A stretch of 36,970 nt of DNA from CAYMAX01 sp964388595. GTDB taxonomy: Bacteria > Bacteroidota > Bacteroidia > Bacteroidales > UBA932. Positions 25,001 to 33,515 of the stretch are shown piece after piece (the stretch's first letter is position 1; each line of letters starts with the position of its first letter). The translations under genes were made by a program, and so were the position numbers. The notes beneath the pieces are model-generated. The model ran no database searches and was not told the DNA's origin. It saw nothing but the letters and a program-made list of their open reading frames with translations. The stretch lies in the NCBI GenBank assembly GCA_964388595.1, contig CAYMAX010000008.1, positions 1-36,970 on the forward strand, in the 5' to 3' direction.

Positions 25001-25532
25001 TTATTCCAACACCGGCGGACAGTCATCCAAATCAACCCCTGCAGGAGCAGTTGCCAAATTTGCCACTTCAGGTAAGAAGATTCGCAAGAAAGACCTCGGA
25101 ATGATGGCTATGAGTTATGGTTATGTATATGTAGCTCAGGTAGCTATGGGTGCAAGTCAGGCTCAATACCTCAACGTTCTCAAAGAGGCCGAAGCATACG
25201 ATGGTCCTTCATTGATTATTGCTTATGCTCCCTGTATCAATCACGGATTGAAAAACGGTATGGGCAAGAGTCAGATGGAAGAGAAGCTTGCAGTAGAATG
25301 CGGTTATTGGCATCTTTACAGATTCAATCCTGCACTAGTAGAAGAAGGCAAGAATCCATTCACTCTCGACAGCAAAGAACCCGACTGGTCCAAATTCCAA
25401 GATTTCATCAAAGGCGAAGTTCGCTACAGCTCATTGCTGAAGACCTTCCCTGACCAGGCTGGTGAACTCTTTGCCAAGACACAGAAATATGCAATGCTGC
25501 GCTACGATTCCTATAAGAAATTAGCTCAATAG
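22002..25532 (+). CDS. nifJ: Pyruvate:ferredoxin (flavodoxin) oxidoreductase
   Basis: A single-chain enzyme of 1176 residues that converts pyruvate and CoA to acetyl-CoA, CO2 and reduced ferredoxin or flavodoxin; a central step of anaerobic metabolism and very oxygen-sensitive. The N-terminal pyrimidine-binding domain contains EHAAIYPITPSSTMAELVDE. Domain V holds two [4Fe-4S] sites, CIQCNQCSYICP from residue 695 and CTGCGNCVDVCP from residue 750. The proximal cluster uses CAGCGE from residue 818. The thiamine diphosphate/Mg site is GDGWSYDIGYGGLDH with DTEVYSNTGGQ. All are intact and the length is standard. It is monocistronic, ending at a strong hairpin terminator shared with the convergent fabG. 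Confidence 0.97.
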   Translation: MAKEKTFITCDGNYAAAYVAYMFSEHAAIYPITPSSTMAELVDEWSAFGKKNLFGETVKVTEMQSEGGAAGAVHGSLQAGALTTTYTASQGLLLMIPNMYKIAAELLPAVFHVSARALATQALSIFGDHQDVMACRQTGFAMLASSGVQEAMDLAAVAHLSAIKSSIPFLHFFDGFRTSHEIQKIEVLDSDAVKEMISEKALKNFRKRALNPNKPVTRGTAQNPDVYFQAREAINPYYDAVPDIVARYMGEISELTGRHYLPFDYYGDPEAKNIIIAMGSVCETIREVVDSLMEKGEKVGVITVRLYRPFSAKYFLRALPKSVKKIAVLDRCKEPGSVGEPLYLDVKSILADRAEEMPIIVGGRYGLSSKDTSPAQIFAVYENLKLKQPKNDFTIGIVDDVTFKSLPLGEEVSLAKKGTYECKFYGLGSDGTVGANKNTIKIIGDHTSKYCQGYFDYDSKKSGGYTCSHLRFGNVPITSPYLVSTPDFVACHVTSYLNKYDILKGIKKNGTFLLNSLWSVEDTLQRIPDNVKQIIAEKNLKLYIINATKIAEEIGLGNRTNTILQSAFFKITNIIPYEDAVAFMKKAIDKSYGKKGEKIVNMNYAAVDRGAEYEEVEIPTAWKNVHSKFRPANFGRLAPEWVRNVADVVNAQAGYDIPVSAFAGEYTDGTIPAGTAAFEKRGIAVSVPEWNSANCIQCNQCSYICPHAAIRPFLSTDAELAKAPKGIKSVKGNAAFKEYNFTVQVSPLDCTGCGNCVDVCPAKEKALVMKHLDSQLSEQANFDYLHTNVGYKDQVAPKTQNVKNSQFSQPLFEYSGACAGCGETPYLKIISQLFGDRMMVANATGCSSIYSGSFPASPYCTDKNGRGPAWANSLFEDNAEFGLGMKVGTERLRDTVARLMKEGLECTCCTSEMKDLFAKWLENRNNPAITREIADALVPMMEACKCDTCKALLDYKDYIAARSQWIFGGDGWSYDIGYGGLDHVLASGENVNVMVLDTEVYSNTGGQSSKSTPAGAVAKFATSGKKIRKKDLGMMAMSYGYVYVAQVAMGASQAQYLNVLKEAEAYDGPSLIIAYAPCINHGLKNGMGKSQMEEKLAVECGYWHLYRFNPALVEEGKNPFTLDSKEPDWSKFQDFIKGEVRYSSLLKTFPDQAGELFAKTQKYAMLRYDSYKKLAQ

Positions 25533-25549
25533 CAATTGTAACATATTAT

Positions 25550-25580
25550 AAAAAAAGCACCTCCGAGAGGTGCTTTTTTT
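25550..25580. terminator. Bidirectional hairpin terminator between nifJ and fabG
   Basis: AAAAAAAGCACCT (25550-25562) pairs perfectly with AGGTGCTTTTTTT (25568-25580) around the loop CCGAG. Because both arms carry A/T runs, it can terminate either convergent transcript. The fabG stop codon (25581-25579) overlaps the outer edge of the stem. Confidence 0.88.
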
Positions 25581-26328
25581 ATGACATTGCTCCGTCGCAG
25601 ATAATCACCTGCCCCGAGACATACGAAGAGAGGTCGGATGCGAGGAAGAGAGCCACTTTGGCTATCTCTGCAGGAGTACCGCCTCTGCGAAGAGGGATTC
25701 TCTCACACCAAGATTTACGAACTTCTTCAGGCATAGCCTCGGTCATTTCTGTAATGATGAAACCGGGGGCTATGGCATTGGCTCTGATGTTGCGAGGACC
25801 CATCTCCTTGGCAATAGATTTAGCCAATCCTATAAGTCCCGCTTTGGAAGCTGCATAATTGGACTGTCCTGCGTTACCGCTGACACCTACTATGGAAGAT
25901 ATATTGATGATACTGCCACCTTTCTGACGTGACATAAAGGGAATAACTGCGTGAGTGAAATTGAACGCACTCTTGAGATTGACAAGAATGACCGAGTCCC
26001 ATTGAAGTTCACTCATCCTAAGCATAAGTCCGTCACGAGTGATTCCTGCATTATTGATGAGGACATCTATCCGTCCGAAATCTTCGATTATTCGAGAGAC
26101 AGTACTCTGAGTCTGCTCAAAATCGGAAGCATCAGATACATACCCGATACATCTAACTCCCAAAGCAGAAATCTCGGAAACTGTAGTCTTGAAAAGCTCA
26201 TCTTCCTTTAAATCGGTAAATGCGATGGAAGCACCGGCAGAAGCAAGTTCCAATGCAATGGCCTTACCTATGCCTCTCGCGGCACCTGTGATAAGTACCA
26301 CTTTATTGTCCAATAGTTTTGTACTCAT
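25579..26328 (-). CDS. fabG: 3-oxoacyl-ACP reductase FabG
   Basis: 249 residues of the classical short-chain dehydrogenase fold. It has the NADP-binding TGAARGIG at 14-21, NNAG at 92-95, and the catalytic Ser145, Tyr158 and Lys162 in SNYAASK, with the C-terminal SGQVIICDGAM. FabG reduces 3-oxoacyl-ACP in each elongation cycle of fatty acid synthesis. Other SDR activities share these motifs, so assignment rests on overall similarity. It lies 4 bases after ftcD and so appears to be the last gene of the histidine-utilisation transcript, an unexpected neighbour for a fatty acid gene. A strong terminator follows. Confidence 0.88.
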   Translation of the reverse strand: MSTKLLDNKVVLITGAARGIGKAIALELASAGASIAFTDLKEDELFKTTVSEISALGVRCIGYVSDASDFEQTQSTVSRIIEDFGRIDVLINNAGITRDGLMLRMSELQWDSVILVNLKSAFNFTHAVIPFMSRQKGGSIINISSIVGVSGNAGQSNYAASKAGLIGLAKSIAKEMGPRNIRANAIAPGFIITEMTEAMPEEVRKSWCERIPLRRGGTPAEIAKVALFLASDLSSYVSGQVIICDGAMS

Positions 26329-26332
26329 AATC

Positions 26333-28033
26333 TTATTTGATTTTGGATGACACTATCTTTAATATCTCTTCCTCTTTGCGGCAAGCATCCTCTGCTATGG
26401 AAGAAGCTTCCGACAGGAGCTGCTCGGCCACAGTGCGGTCTTTCAGAGAAGAGGCATTAATCCTGACATTGAGATGTGCGCCCAACACTGCAGAACGGGC
26501 AGCAAGAGCTCCCACACCTGCGTCTGATACTGAATTGGGATTGCCCTCGGCAGCCATCGCTTCCACTATCTCAAAGACTTTGAAAGAGGTCTTCATGGTG
26601 CGCAGAGGTATCTGTGTGGCATAAAGAGTTGCCTCCTGAATAGCCTCGGAACGAATCTCCTTCTCCCGGTCAGAACCTTTGGGAAGAGAGAAAGCAGCCA
26701 TTATCTTGTTAAAAGCATTGGTATCTTCATCGACAAGAAACAGCAATTCAGACATCACTTCCTGTCCCTTCTCAGCCCATTTGGAGAAATGTTCCCACTG
26801 AGCATCCCAACCAGGTTTGTGAGAAGACAGATTGGCCACCATAGCCCCGAGAGCTGCTCCGAGAGCACCCATATAGGCAGAGATAGAACCTCCACCGGGT
26901 GCAGGTGACTCGCGAGATGTCTCCAGAGCAAAACCTTTGGTAGAAAGGTCCACCAGACGATGAGCCTTGTTCTCGTCTTCAAGCAAGTATTCGATGACTT
27001 TCTCACGAGGGTTGAAAGGACGAAGGTCATCCAGCCCCATCGACTTCACAGCTATGTTGACGATATCTTCTTCGGCTATGCCGAGTGAACGCTGCTGCAT
27101 AGAAAGATAATGTTTACCTGCATCTATCAGCACTTTCTTGGGAATCAGTCCCACGATTTCAGAACCTGTGACACGAATACCACGTTCGTGGGCAGCCCTG
27201 CACACCTCATCAAAAGCAACGTGCACAGGAGTGAGCGTGATGTTGGTAACATTCATGGAAACCTGAGCTATACCGTATTCTTCTATGTACCAACCTATTG
27301 CCTTACATCCTTTGAGAGTGCCGGGCATCCAGATGACATTGCCGTTGGCATCCTTTGCCACCTTGCCTACGATAGGGTCTCCCTCTCTCTTCTTGCGCCC
27401 CTTCTCTCTCACATCGTATGCTATGGCATTGGCTCTGCGGGTAGAAGTGGTATTGAGATTGAAATTTATTGCAACCAAAAAATCTCTTGCTCCCACTGCT
27501 GTCGCACCTGAATGGGCCACTGAATCGTTGAAAACAGCGGGTCCGAAATCGGGCTTCCATTCGGGGTCTTCAAATTTCTTGGACAGACCTTCGTATTCAC
27601 CTGCGCGGCACAGAGCCAGATTGCATCTTTGAGGTTTGAAAGCAGCACTCTCATAGCAGTAAACGGGGATGGAAAGTTCCTCACCTATTTTTTTGCCCAA
27701 TGCTCTGGCATATTCCACACACTCCTCCATGGTAACTCCAGACACAGGAACGAGAGGCAACACATCTGTGGCACCCATACGGGGATGCTCTCCATGATGA
27801 TGACGCATATCTATCACCTCTGCAGCCTTTTTCACTGCAGCAAAAGCAGCCTCCACCACTTTCTCAGGTTCTCCCACGAAAGTCACAACAGTCCTGTTGG
27901 TAGCGGCACCAGGGTCGACATTTAGGAGTTTGACCCCCTCCACTGCCTCCACTACATCTGTTATCTGTTTGATAATGTGCATATCGTGTCCCTCGCTAAA
28001 ATTCGGAACACATTCTATAAGTCTTTGTATCAT
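26333..28033 (-). CDS. ftcD: Bifunctional glutamate formiminotransferase / formiminotetrahydrofolate cyclodeaminase
   Basis: A 566-residue fusion with the same domain order as mammalian FTCD. Residues 1-325 are the formiminotransferase (VPNFSEGHD near the start, and MGATDVLPLVPV after the catalytic His83 in GEHPRMG); this moves the formimino group of formiminoglutamate to tetrahydrofolate, releasing glutamate. Residues from about 365 are the cyclodeaminase (SPAPGGGSISAYMGALGAAL), which then forms methenyl-THF and ammonia. It completes histidine degradation begun by hutH and hutI upstream. It lies one base after the metallo-hydrolase gene and 4 bases before fabG. Confidence 0.95.
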   Translation of the reverse strand: MIQRLIECVPNFSEGHDMHIIKQITDVVEAVEGVKLLNVDPGAATNRTVVTFVGEPEKVVEAAFAAVKKAAEVIDMRHHHGEHPRMGATDVLPLVPVSGVTMEECVEYARALGKKIGEELSIPVYCYESAAFKPQRCNLALCRAGEYEGLSKKFEDPEWKPDFGPAVFNDSVAHSGATAVGARDFLVAINFNLNTTSTRRANAIAYDVREKGRKKREGDPIVGKVAKDANGNVIWMPGTLKGCKAIGWYIEEYGIAQVSMNVTNITLTPVHVAFDEVCRAAHERGIRVTGSEIVGLIPKKVLIDAGKHYLSMQQRSLGIAEEDIVNIAVKSMGLDDLRPFNPREKVIEYLLEDENKAHRLVDLSTKGFALETSRESPAPGGGSISAYMGALGAALGAMVANLSSHKPGWDAQWEHFSKWAEKGQEVMSELLFLVDEDTNAFNKIMAAFSLPKGSDREKEIRSEAIQEATLYATQIPLRTMKTSFKVFEIVEAMAAEGNPNSVSDAGVGALAARSAVLGAHLNVRINASSLKDRTVAEQLLSEASSIAEDACRKEEEILKIVSSKIK

Positions 28034-28034
28034 A

Positions 28035-28688
28035 TTATTTTTTATTTGTATCTATCAATGTTATCCCGGTATCCAAATGCCTCAACAGAGATGAGGTATC
28101 AAGCTCGAAGAAATGAATCGGATAGAGGTAAGTTGGTCTGATGGCATTGGCCAGCGAGACAAATTCCTCGTCTGTCATGGTGTAGGGAAGATTTTTCGGA
28201 AGAAATGCAATATCGATGTTGGTGACATATTTCATCTCCGCTACCGGCTCGGTGTCGCCTGCAAAAAAGAGTTTGAATCCATTGAAATCGAGAATATAGC
28301 CGTTGCCTTCCCCTTTGGGATGGAACAAATCTCCGTGGTCATTGCGGCGATTGATGTTGTATGAAGGGACTGCAGAGATGTGAATCCCTTCGAAGTCTGT
28401 AGATTCTCCATTGAGAAGCACTCTGTATCTTTTGTCCTTTTTGCCGATGTTCTTGCTCACCACGAAAATGGTAGAAGGCTTTTCTATCTCCGAAAGTGCT
28501 TCTGCATCGTAGTGGTCATAGTGAGCGTGGGTGATGAGAATCAGGTCAGCTTTGGGCCTTCCATGATAATCAGCTATTTCCGAATAGGGGTCGGTATAAA
28601 TAATCCTGCCATTCCATCTTATCATGACGGAGGCGTGTCCGATGAAGGTGACTTGTATCTCACCAAGGGGCGTTTTGTAATTATCCAT
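28035..28688 (-). CDS. Metallo-beta-lactamase-fold hydrolase (UlaG/UPF0173-like)
   Basis: 217 residues with the metal-binding HAHYDH (His54, His56, Asp58, His59), an early IGHASVMI strand, and FFAGDTEP, which supplies a further metal ligand. This places it in the UlaG/UPF0173 group of beta-lactamase-fold hydrolases, whose substrates are mostly unknown. Its start overlaps the hutI stop by 8 bases and it ends one base before ftcD, so it is inserted in the histidine operon and probably cotranscribed. A role in that pathway, for example hydrolysis of an intermediate or by-product, is suggested by position only. Confidence 0.85.
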   Translation of the reverse strand: MDNYKTPLGEIQVTFIGHASVMIRWNGRIIYTDPYSEIADYHGRPKADLILITHAHYDHYDAEALSEIEKPSTIFVVSKNIGKKDKRYRVLLNGESTDFEGIHISAVPSYNINRRNDHGDLFHPKGEGNGYILDFNGFKLFFAGDTEPVAEMKYVTNIDIAFLPKNLPYTMTDEEFVSLANAIRPTYLYPIHFFELDTSSLLRHLDTGITLIDTNKK

Positions 28689-29940
28689 ATATTTTCCCGT
28701 TTAAAAATGTAGTAGCTACAAGAGGTGTCGTGAATGCATAAGGGATATATTCGTATGAACGAATCTCTTTGGTAATAAAGAAGTTGGCCTTCTTACCTAC
28801 AGAGATACTTCCCAAGATGTCTCCCTCTCCCATGGCATACGCTCCGTTGATGGTAGTGGCGTTGATAGCCTCTTCCGGAGTAAGCTTCATCTTCAGACAA
28901 GCGAGAGTCATCATAAATCTCATATCTCCAGAAGGGCAAGAACCGGGGTTGTAATTGGAAGCTATCGCCAATGGAAGTCCTGCTTTAATCATTTGTCTGG
29001 CAGGAGCATAGTCCATCTCGAGGAAGAATGTCGCACCTGGGAGAAGGGTGGCAATAGTCTCGCTCCCTTTGAGAGCTTTAAACTCTTCGGGACCTGTATG
29101 TTCGAGATGGTCCACAGAGACTGCATTGTATTTGACTCCCACCTGCACTCCACCAGAGAAATTCATCTGATTGGCGTGAACTTTGGGCCTCATCCCGTAT
29201 TTGATACCTGCTGTGAAAATCCTCTCTGCATCTTCGACAGAGAAAAATCCATCTTCGCAAAAGACATCGATATAATCTGCAAGGTCCTCGGAAGCTATCA
29301 TGGGTATCATCTCATTGATAATCTCATTGACATACCCCTCTTTGTCTTCACTATATCTTTCAGGCACAGCGTGAGCACCCAGAAAAGTAGTCTTCACAGT
29401 AAGTGGAGTCTCCTCTCCTATCCTGCGAGCCACACGAAGCATTTTCATCTCGTCTTCGAGATTGAGTCCGTAACCACTTTTGATTTCGACTGCTCCGGTG
29501 CCTTGTTTGATAATCTCCATGGCTCTCTCACGTGCCTGCACGAAGAGTTCATTTTCGGAAGTACGATGAAGCAATTGTACGGAATTGAGTATCCCGCCTC
29601 CCCGTTTTGCTATTTCCATATAGGAAAGACCGCGTATCTTATCCATAAACTCGCGTTCTCTCCCCCCCGCATAGATAAGATGAGTGTGAGAATCGCAATA
29701 GGATGGCAACACCATCTTTCCTTCTGCGTTGATTACTTTGCTAACACTGTTTTCGACGGCATTGAGTTGTTCAAAAGACATTTCAGACATCTTGCCATAA
29801 TCCATTATCTTGTCGCCCTTCACCAGAATATAGGCATCTTCAAGAGAAGGAAGATGAGACATTTTGCTGCCGCCGAGAGGGGCAACGACGTTTTCTCTAA
29901 CGTTGATAAGTTTCTTAATGTTTTTGATAAATACTCTCAT
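28681..29940 (-). CDS. hutI: Imidazolonepropionase
   Basis: 419 residues of the amidohydrolase superfamily. It hydrolyses 4-imidazolone-5-propanoate to formiminoglutamate, the third step of histidine degradation. The metal site starts with HTH (His85, His87) in YCDSHTHLIYAG; further landmarks are GTGAVEIKSGYGL, AHAVPERY, VSVDHLEHTG and SNYNPGSCPS. The length is typical. It lies 12 bases after hutH and overlaps the metallo-hydrolase gene by 8 bases. The substrate has to be made by urocanase (hutU), which is not in this window. Confidence 0.96.
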   Translation of the reverse strand: MRVFIKNIKKLINVRENVVAPLGGSKMSHLPSLEDAYILVKGDKIMDYGKMSEMSFEQLNAVENSVSKVINAEGKMVLPSYCDSHTHLIYAGGREREFMDKIRGLSYMEIAKRGGGILNSVQLLHRTSENELFVQARERAMEIIKQGTGAVEIKSGYGLNLEDEMKMLRVARRIGEETPLTVKTTFLGAHAVPERYSEDKEGYVNEIINEMIPMIASEDLADYIDVFCEDGFFSVEDAERIFTAGIKYGMRPKVHANQMNFSGGVQVGVKYNAVSVDHLEHTGPEEFKALKGSETIATLLPGATFFLEMDYAPARQMIKAGLPLAIASNYNPGSCPSGDMRFMMTLACLKMKLTPEEAINATTINGAYAMGEGDILGSISVGKKANFFITKEIRSYEYIPYAFTTPLVATTFLNGKIYG

Positions 29941-29952
29941 AGCCGTACCCTT

Positions 29953-31434
29953 TTACATTTTTCTAATAAAATTAATACTCTTCTCTATATTGACATACAT
30001 CACTGTATCCTCCTCAATAAACGGAACCACTTTGCGATATTGCTCTACCAAGTGTTCTATCTTGGGAGATGACTTCAGCGGACGTCTGAACTCGAGTGCC
30101 TGAGCTGCATTCATAAGCTCTATTGCCAAAATCTTCTCTACATTGAGAGCCACCCTGACACATTTAGTGGCTGCATTGCCTCCCATGCTGACATGGTCTT
30201 CCTGACCCTGAGATGAATCGATGGTATCGACCACACACGGGGTACAAAGTTGCTTGTTCTGACTGACAATGGATGCCGAAGCATACTGAGGAATCATAAA
30301 TCCGGAATTCAATCCAGAATGAGCTACCAAAAATGAGGGCAATTCTCTCTTGCCAGAAATCAGCTGATAGGTCCTTCTCTCCGAAATGGAGCCAAGCTCT
30401 GCAAGAGCAATGGCGAGAAAATCAAGTGCCATAGAGAGAGGCTCTCCGTGGAAGTTGCCTGCAGAGACGACGAGGTCTTCATCGGGAAGAACAGTAGGAT
30501 TGTCTGTAGCACTATTGACTTCTGTCATAAATACATTTTCAACATATCTGATGGCATCTTTGGAGGCACCATGTACTTGCGGTATGCAACGGAAAGAATA
30601 AGGGTCCTGAACATGTTTTTTGGGACGGGCTATTATCTCGCTCCCTTTCAGCAATTCTTTCATCGCTTTAGCAGTCTCCATCTGCCCCTTGTGAGGTCTC
30701 ACTTTGTGAACTCCGGGGGTAAAAGGTTCTATCCTGCCATCGAAGGCATCGAGAGAGAGTGCAGATATCATATCTGCCATAGCTGAGAGTTTTTTGGCCT
30801 TGTTCAGCGACCAGATGGCATGAGCAAGCATAAACTGAGTCCCGTTGAGAAGGGCAAGTCCCTCTTTAGATGACAAAGTAAGAGGCTTCCAACCCATCTT
30901 TTTATTGATCTCCTCTCCGGAGTATTTTTTGCCCTTATAATTTACCTCGCCGAGTCCGAGCAAAGGAAGACACATATTGGCAAGAGGAGCGAGGTCTCCC
31001 GAAGCACCGAGAGAACCCTGTTGATATACCACCGGATAAACACCCTCATTGAAAAAATCGACAAGTCTGCGGACAGTCGATACCTGGACACCGGAGTAGC
31101 CGTAAGCCAATGATTTGACCTTAAAAGCTATCATCAGTCTGACAATATCTTCATCTACTTCATCTCCGAGAGAACAAGCGTGGGACATCACTAAATTTTT
31201 CTGAAGCTGCGAAAGGTCTTTCAGATTGACTGAGACATCGCACAGAGAACCAAACCCGGTAGTGACACCGTAAATGGGTTCCTTACATTTTTTAATCTTC
31301 TCATCGAGATAATCCCTGCACTTTTGAATCCTGGCGCAGGATGCTTCTCCGAGTGAGATTTTACATTGTTTATCGAAAAGAAGGGAAACATCTGAAAAAC
31401 TATGTTCCTTAACATCTATATTAAAAACCACCAT
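29953..31434 (-). CDS. hutH: Histidine ammonia-lyase
   Basis: 493 residues. It removes ammonia from L-histidine to give urocanate. The Ala144-Ser145-Gly146 triad in GSLGASGDLAPL forms the MIO electrophile; the catalytic Tyr lies in YGVTTGFG near residue 55, and the family motif SATDNPTV is present as NSATDNPTVL. It is the first gene of the histidine operon hutH-hutI-hydrolase-ftcD-fabG, with a -7 element about 38 bases upstream. No hut regulator is seen. Confidence 0.97.
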   Translation of the reverse strand: MVVFNIDVKEHSFSDVSLLFDKQCKISLGEASCARIQKCRDYLDEKIKKCKEPIYGVTTGFGSLCDVSVNLKDLSQLQKNLVMSHACSLGDEVDEDIVRLMIAFKVKSLAYGYSGVQVSTVRRLVDFFNEGVYPVVYQQGSLGASGDLAPLANMCLPLLGLGEVNYKGKKYSGEEINKKMGWKPLTLSSKEGLALLNGTQFMLAHAIWSLNKAKKLSAMADMISALSLDAFDGRIEPFTPGVHKVRPHKGQMETAKAMKELLKGSEIIARPKKHVQDPYSFRCIPQVHGASKDAIRYVENVFMTEVNSATDNPTVLPDEDLVVSAGNFHGEPLSMALDFLAIALAELGSISERRTYQLISGKRELPSFLVAHSGLNSGFMIPQYASASIVSQNKQLCTPCVVDTIDSSQGQEDHVSMGGNAATKCVRVALNVEKILAIELMNAAQALEFRRPLKSSPKIEHLVEQYRKVVPFIEEDTVMYVNIEKSINFIRKM

Positions 31435-31472
31435 ATCGATTAAGAATTTTAATCCGAAACTAAATAATCAAG

Positions 31473-31480
31473 CAAAAATA
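31473..31480 (-). promoter_or_regulatory. -7 element (TATTTTTG) for the histidine operon
   Basis: A minus-strand TAnnTTTG match in the 50-base gap between the OstA-like gene and hutH. No -33 box is seen, and no terminator separates the two gene sets, so read-through from the upstream genes is possible. Confidence 0.4.
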
Positions 31481-31484
31481 TAAA

Positions 31485-33515
31485 TTATTTGCCGATTTTC
31501 CATATTAAAGGCTTCCTATCGGCAATCTCCTGGAGAATATGCTCGATATAACCTTCGTAATAGAGGTGTGTGTATTGGAATGACGGGAAAGTGGGAGAAG
31601 ATATCACTTCCTGTCTTATGGAAGACTTGACAAGTCTCCTGGTAAGGGCATTTCGGTCTGAGGGACGAAGTTCGGGGACCCATTTGAAATCTTTAAGCTG
31701 CTGCTTATCTTTCGACAAACCCCACACAGGGTAGGCATCACTCTTGATACTCTCTATGTAATGAATCCTCTGAAGTGCACCATCCTTCAATCTGGCGGAG
31801 ATAATCTTAGTCTCCTTCTGATTCATAGTAGTCACCGTGTTATTTTCTGCCAAATAGAAGATGGCAGAAGCCCCTCCGAGCGCATCAAATCTTGAGAGCT
31901 GACTATCTTCAAAATATCCTATCATCTCAGGGGACTTGACTTGATTGTAGTACTTTCCCTTCTCCTCCTCAGTGACTATGAATGCATTGGAGAGCAGATA
32001 ACCTTTTTTGAAAAGCTGTTTTTCGATAATCAACTGCATACTGTCGGCTGAGAGCTGTTGTGTGATATCCTTCCAAATTATCGGAGATTTGTAGAGACGA
32101 GCTATCGAATCTATACCTGTGTACTGAAGAGAATCACATCTTAGCTGCAAATCTTTTTTAAACACCAGCACGTGATGATAAGCTTCGCAGAAAACCACCT
32201 GGGTAGTATCGGGCAGGGCAGCAATGGAATCGGCCCTTGCCACAGAATCTGCAAATGCAGCAGAATCAAGTGCAAAAGTCCTGGCAGAAGAGTCCGTCAC
32301 AGCCACCGAATCATGCGCCACGGCCGCGACAGTATCTTTTTTTTGTCCTTCAGGCGGTCCGCCTGCACCTGTTTTCCCTTTACCACTCAGTTTGGTGCCT
32401 TTTCCCGGGGTACGGGGTTGTCCCCCCTGACCTTCGGATGAATTGGATTTGGCACTGGCCTTCATGTTTTTCAAAGCATTGGCATAGGGGTCTATCTTGG
32501 TGAGCGCAAGCCTCTCTTTGGCAGCCGCTAACACTGTGCTGTCCACATCGCACTTTCTCTTGACAGAAAATTTGAGAGTGTCCGCAGCTATGAAGATGGA
32601 GTCCCTGCCTGTCTTATCATCCTGCAGCATTATCAGGACAGGGGAATTGTACACTATCCCGTGTCGTGGATTATCCCAATACTCCAATTCGTCAGAGAGC
32701 AGTATCACATTATTGGCTGTATCGAGTATCTGGATGTTGTCATAGAGATGACAATACTCCTTTTTCCTGTCATAATATACCCTGTCGCACCACACTTCAT
32801 AATCCTTGGTCTGAATATATACCCCTTTGTCGAAAAAGAAAGTCTCATCCCTTCTGTTGTACCAGCCCCCTCCGGCCGATAAGGCGTTGTCTCCCTTCCA
32901 TCCACGAGTATTCTTGCCGAAACGGGCAGTCTCTGACTTAGAAAAATATCTCATCGTATCAGAAACGAAAAACAACGAATCGGAAAACATCTCCACATCC
33001 CGAATGAAAGTAAAAAGATTGGCTTTGGAATCATAAGACCCCATCTGGCTCTCTATGATGTTCCCGTCTTTATCTTTCATCCCCGCTCCGCCGATAAATG
33101 TGGCGACGCTGTCTTTGGTATTATAATCGAGATAATGGGTCCTCAATGTATTGTTATCCCTGTCAACCAATTGAACGAGAGACCCTCTAAACTGCGCCAG
33201 ATTATCATTGATGATATAATGAATCTTGTCCCCGGAGAGAATGGTATTCTCCTGAATGATTTGAACATGGCGAAGAGCATCGATGTATTCGTCCTCGACG
33301 TTCCAAAGGGCAGTATCACAATTGAGGTATGTGTTGTTGTGAAGGAAACGGGCACTCCCTTCGAATTTTCTGAAAGACTTCCCATCCTGCTCCACCAGAC
33401 GGGCCTTGGTAGCAGACATCAGACGTACGAGACTATCCTTGTCTTCCTGCTCCTGGGAGAAAAGAAAAGTGGGACACAGTGTCAAAAATACAGCTAACCA
33501 AAAAAGTCTTCTCAT
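31485..33515 (-). CDS. OstA/LptA-like outer-membrane biogenesis protein
   Basis: An exported protein of about 676 residues. The chosen start, ATG at 33515, overlaps the stop of the SurA-like gene by one base (TAATG) and gives the signal peptide MRRLFWLAVFLTLCPTFLFS; an in-frame ATG four codons upstream is also possible. Repeated OstA-type beta units run through residues 30-330 (NNTYLNCDTALW, LSGDKIHYIINDNLAQFRG, LLSDELEYWDNPRHG). These are the repeats that carry LPS across the periplasm in LptA and LptD. A low-complexity Gly/Lys/Pro then Ala/Asp/Ser-rich insert of about 85 residues precedes a second OstA-like block (FKKDLQLRCDSLQYTG). No barrel is evident at the C-terminus. Role in LPS or outer-membrane assembly is inferred from family and neighbours. 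Confidence 0.83.
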   Translation of the reverse strand: MRRLFWLAVFLTLCPTFLFSQEQEDKDSLVRLMSATKARLVEQDGKSFRKFEGSARFLHNNTYLNCDTALWNVEDEYIDALRHVQIIQENTILSGDKIHYIINDNLAQFRGSLVQLVDRDNNTLRTHYLDYNTKDSVATFIGGAGMKDKDGNIIESQMGSYDSKANLFTFIRDVEMFSDSLFFVSDTMRYFSKSETARFGKNTRGWKGDNALSAGGGWYNRRDETFFFDKGVYIQTKDYEVWCDRVYYDRKKEYCHLYDNIQILDTANNVILLSDELEYWDNPRHGIVYNSPVLIMLQDDKTGRDSIFIAADTLKFSVKRKCDVDSTVLAAAKERLALTKIDPYANALKNMKASAKSNSSEGQGGQPRTPGKGTKLSGKGKTGAGGPPEGQKKDTVAAVAHDSVAVTDSSARTFALDSAAFADSVARADSIAALPDTTQVVFCEAYHHVLVFKKDLQLRCDSLQYTGIDSIARLYKSPIIWKDITQQLSADSMQLIIEKQLFKKGYLLSNAFIVTEEEKGKYYNQVKSPEMIGYFEDSQLSRFDALGGASAIFYLAENNTVTTMNQKETKIISARLKDGALQRIHYIESIKSDAYPVWGLSKDKQQLKDFKWVPELRPSDRNALTRRLVKSSIRQEVISSPTFPSFQYTHLYYEGYIEHILQEIADRKPLIWKIGK

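Noticed and set aside
28993..30072. A 359-codon open frame antisense to hutI and the end of hutH
   Set aside because: It lies opposite strongly conserved enzymes, its product is rich in His, Cys, Phe and Ser without any recognisable motif, and it spans a gene boundary; it is a shadow frame.
25579..31434. A hidden urocanase gene within the histidine operon
   Set aside because: All frames between hutH and fabG are accounted for by hutI, the hydrolase and ftcD; no urocanase-like sequence is present.
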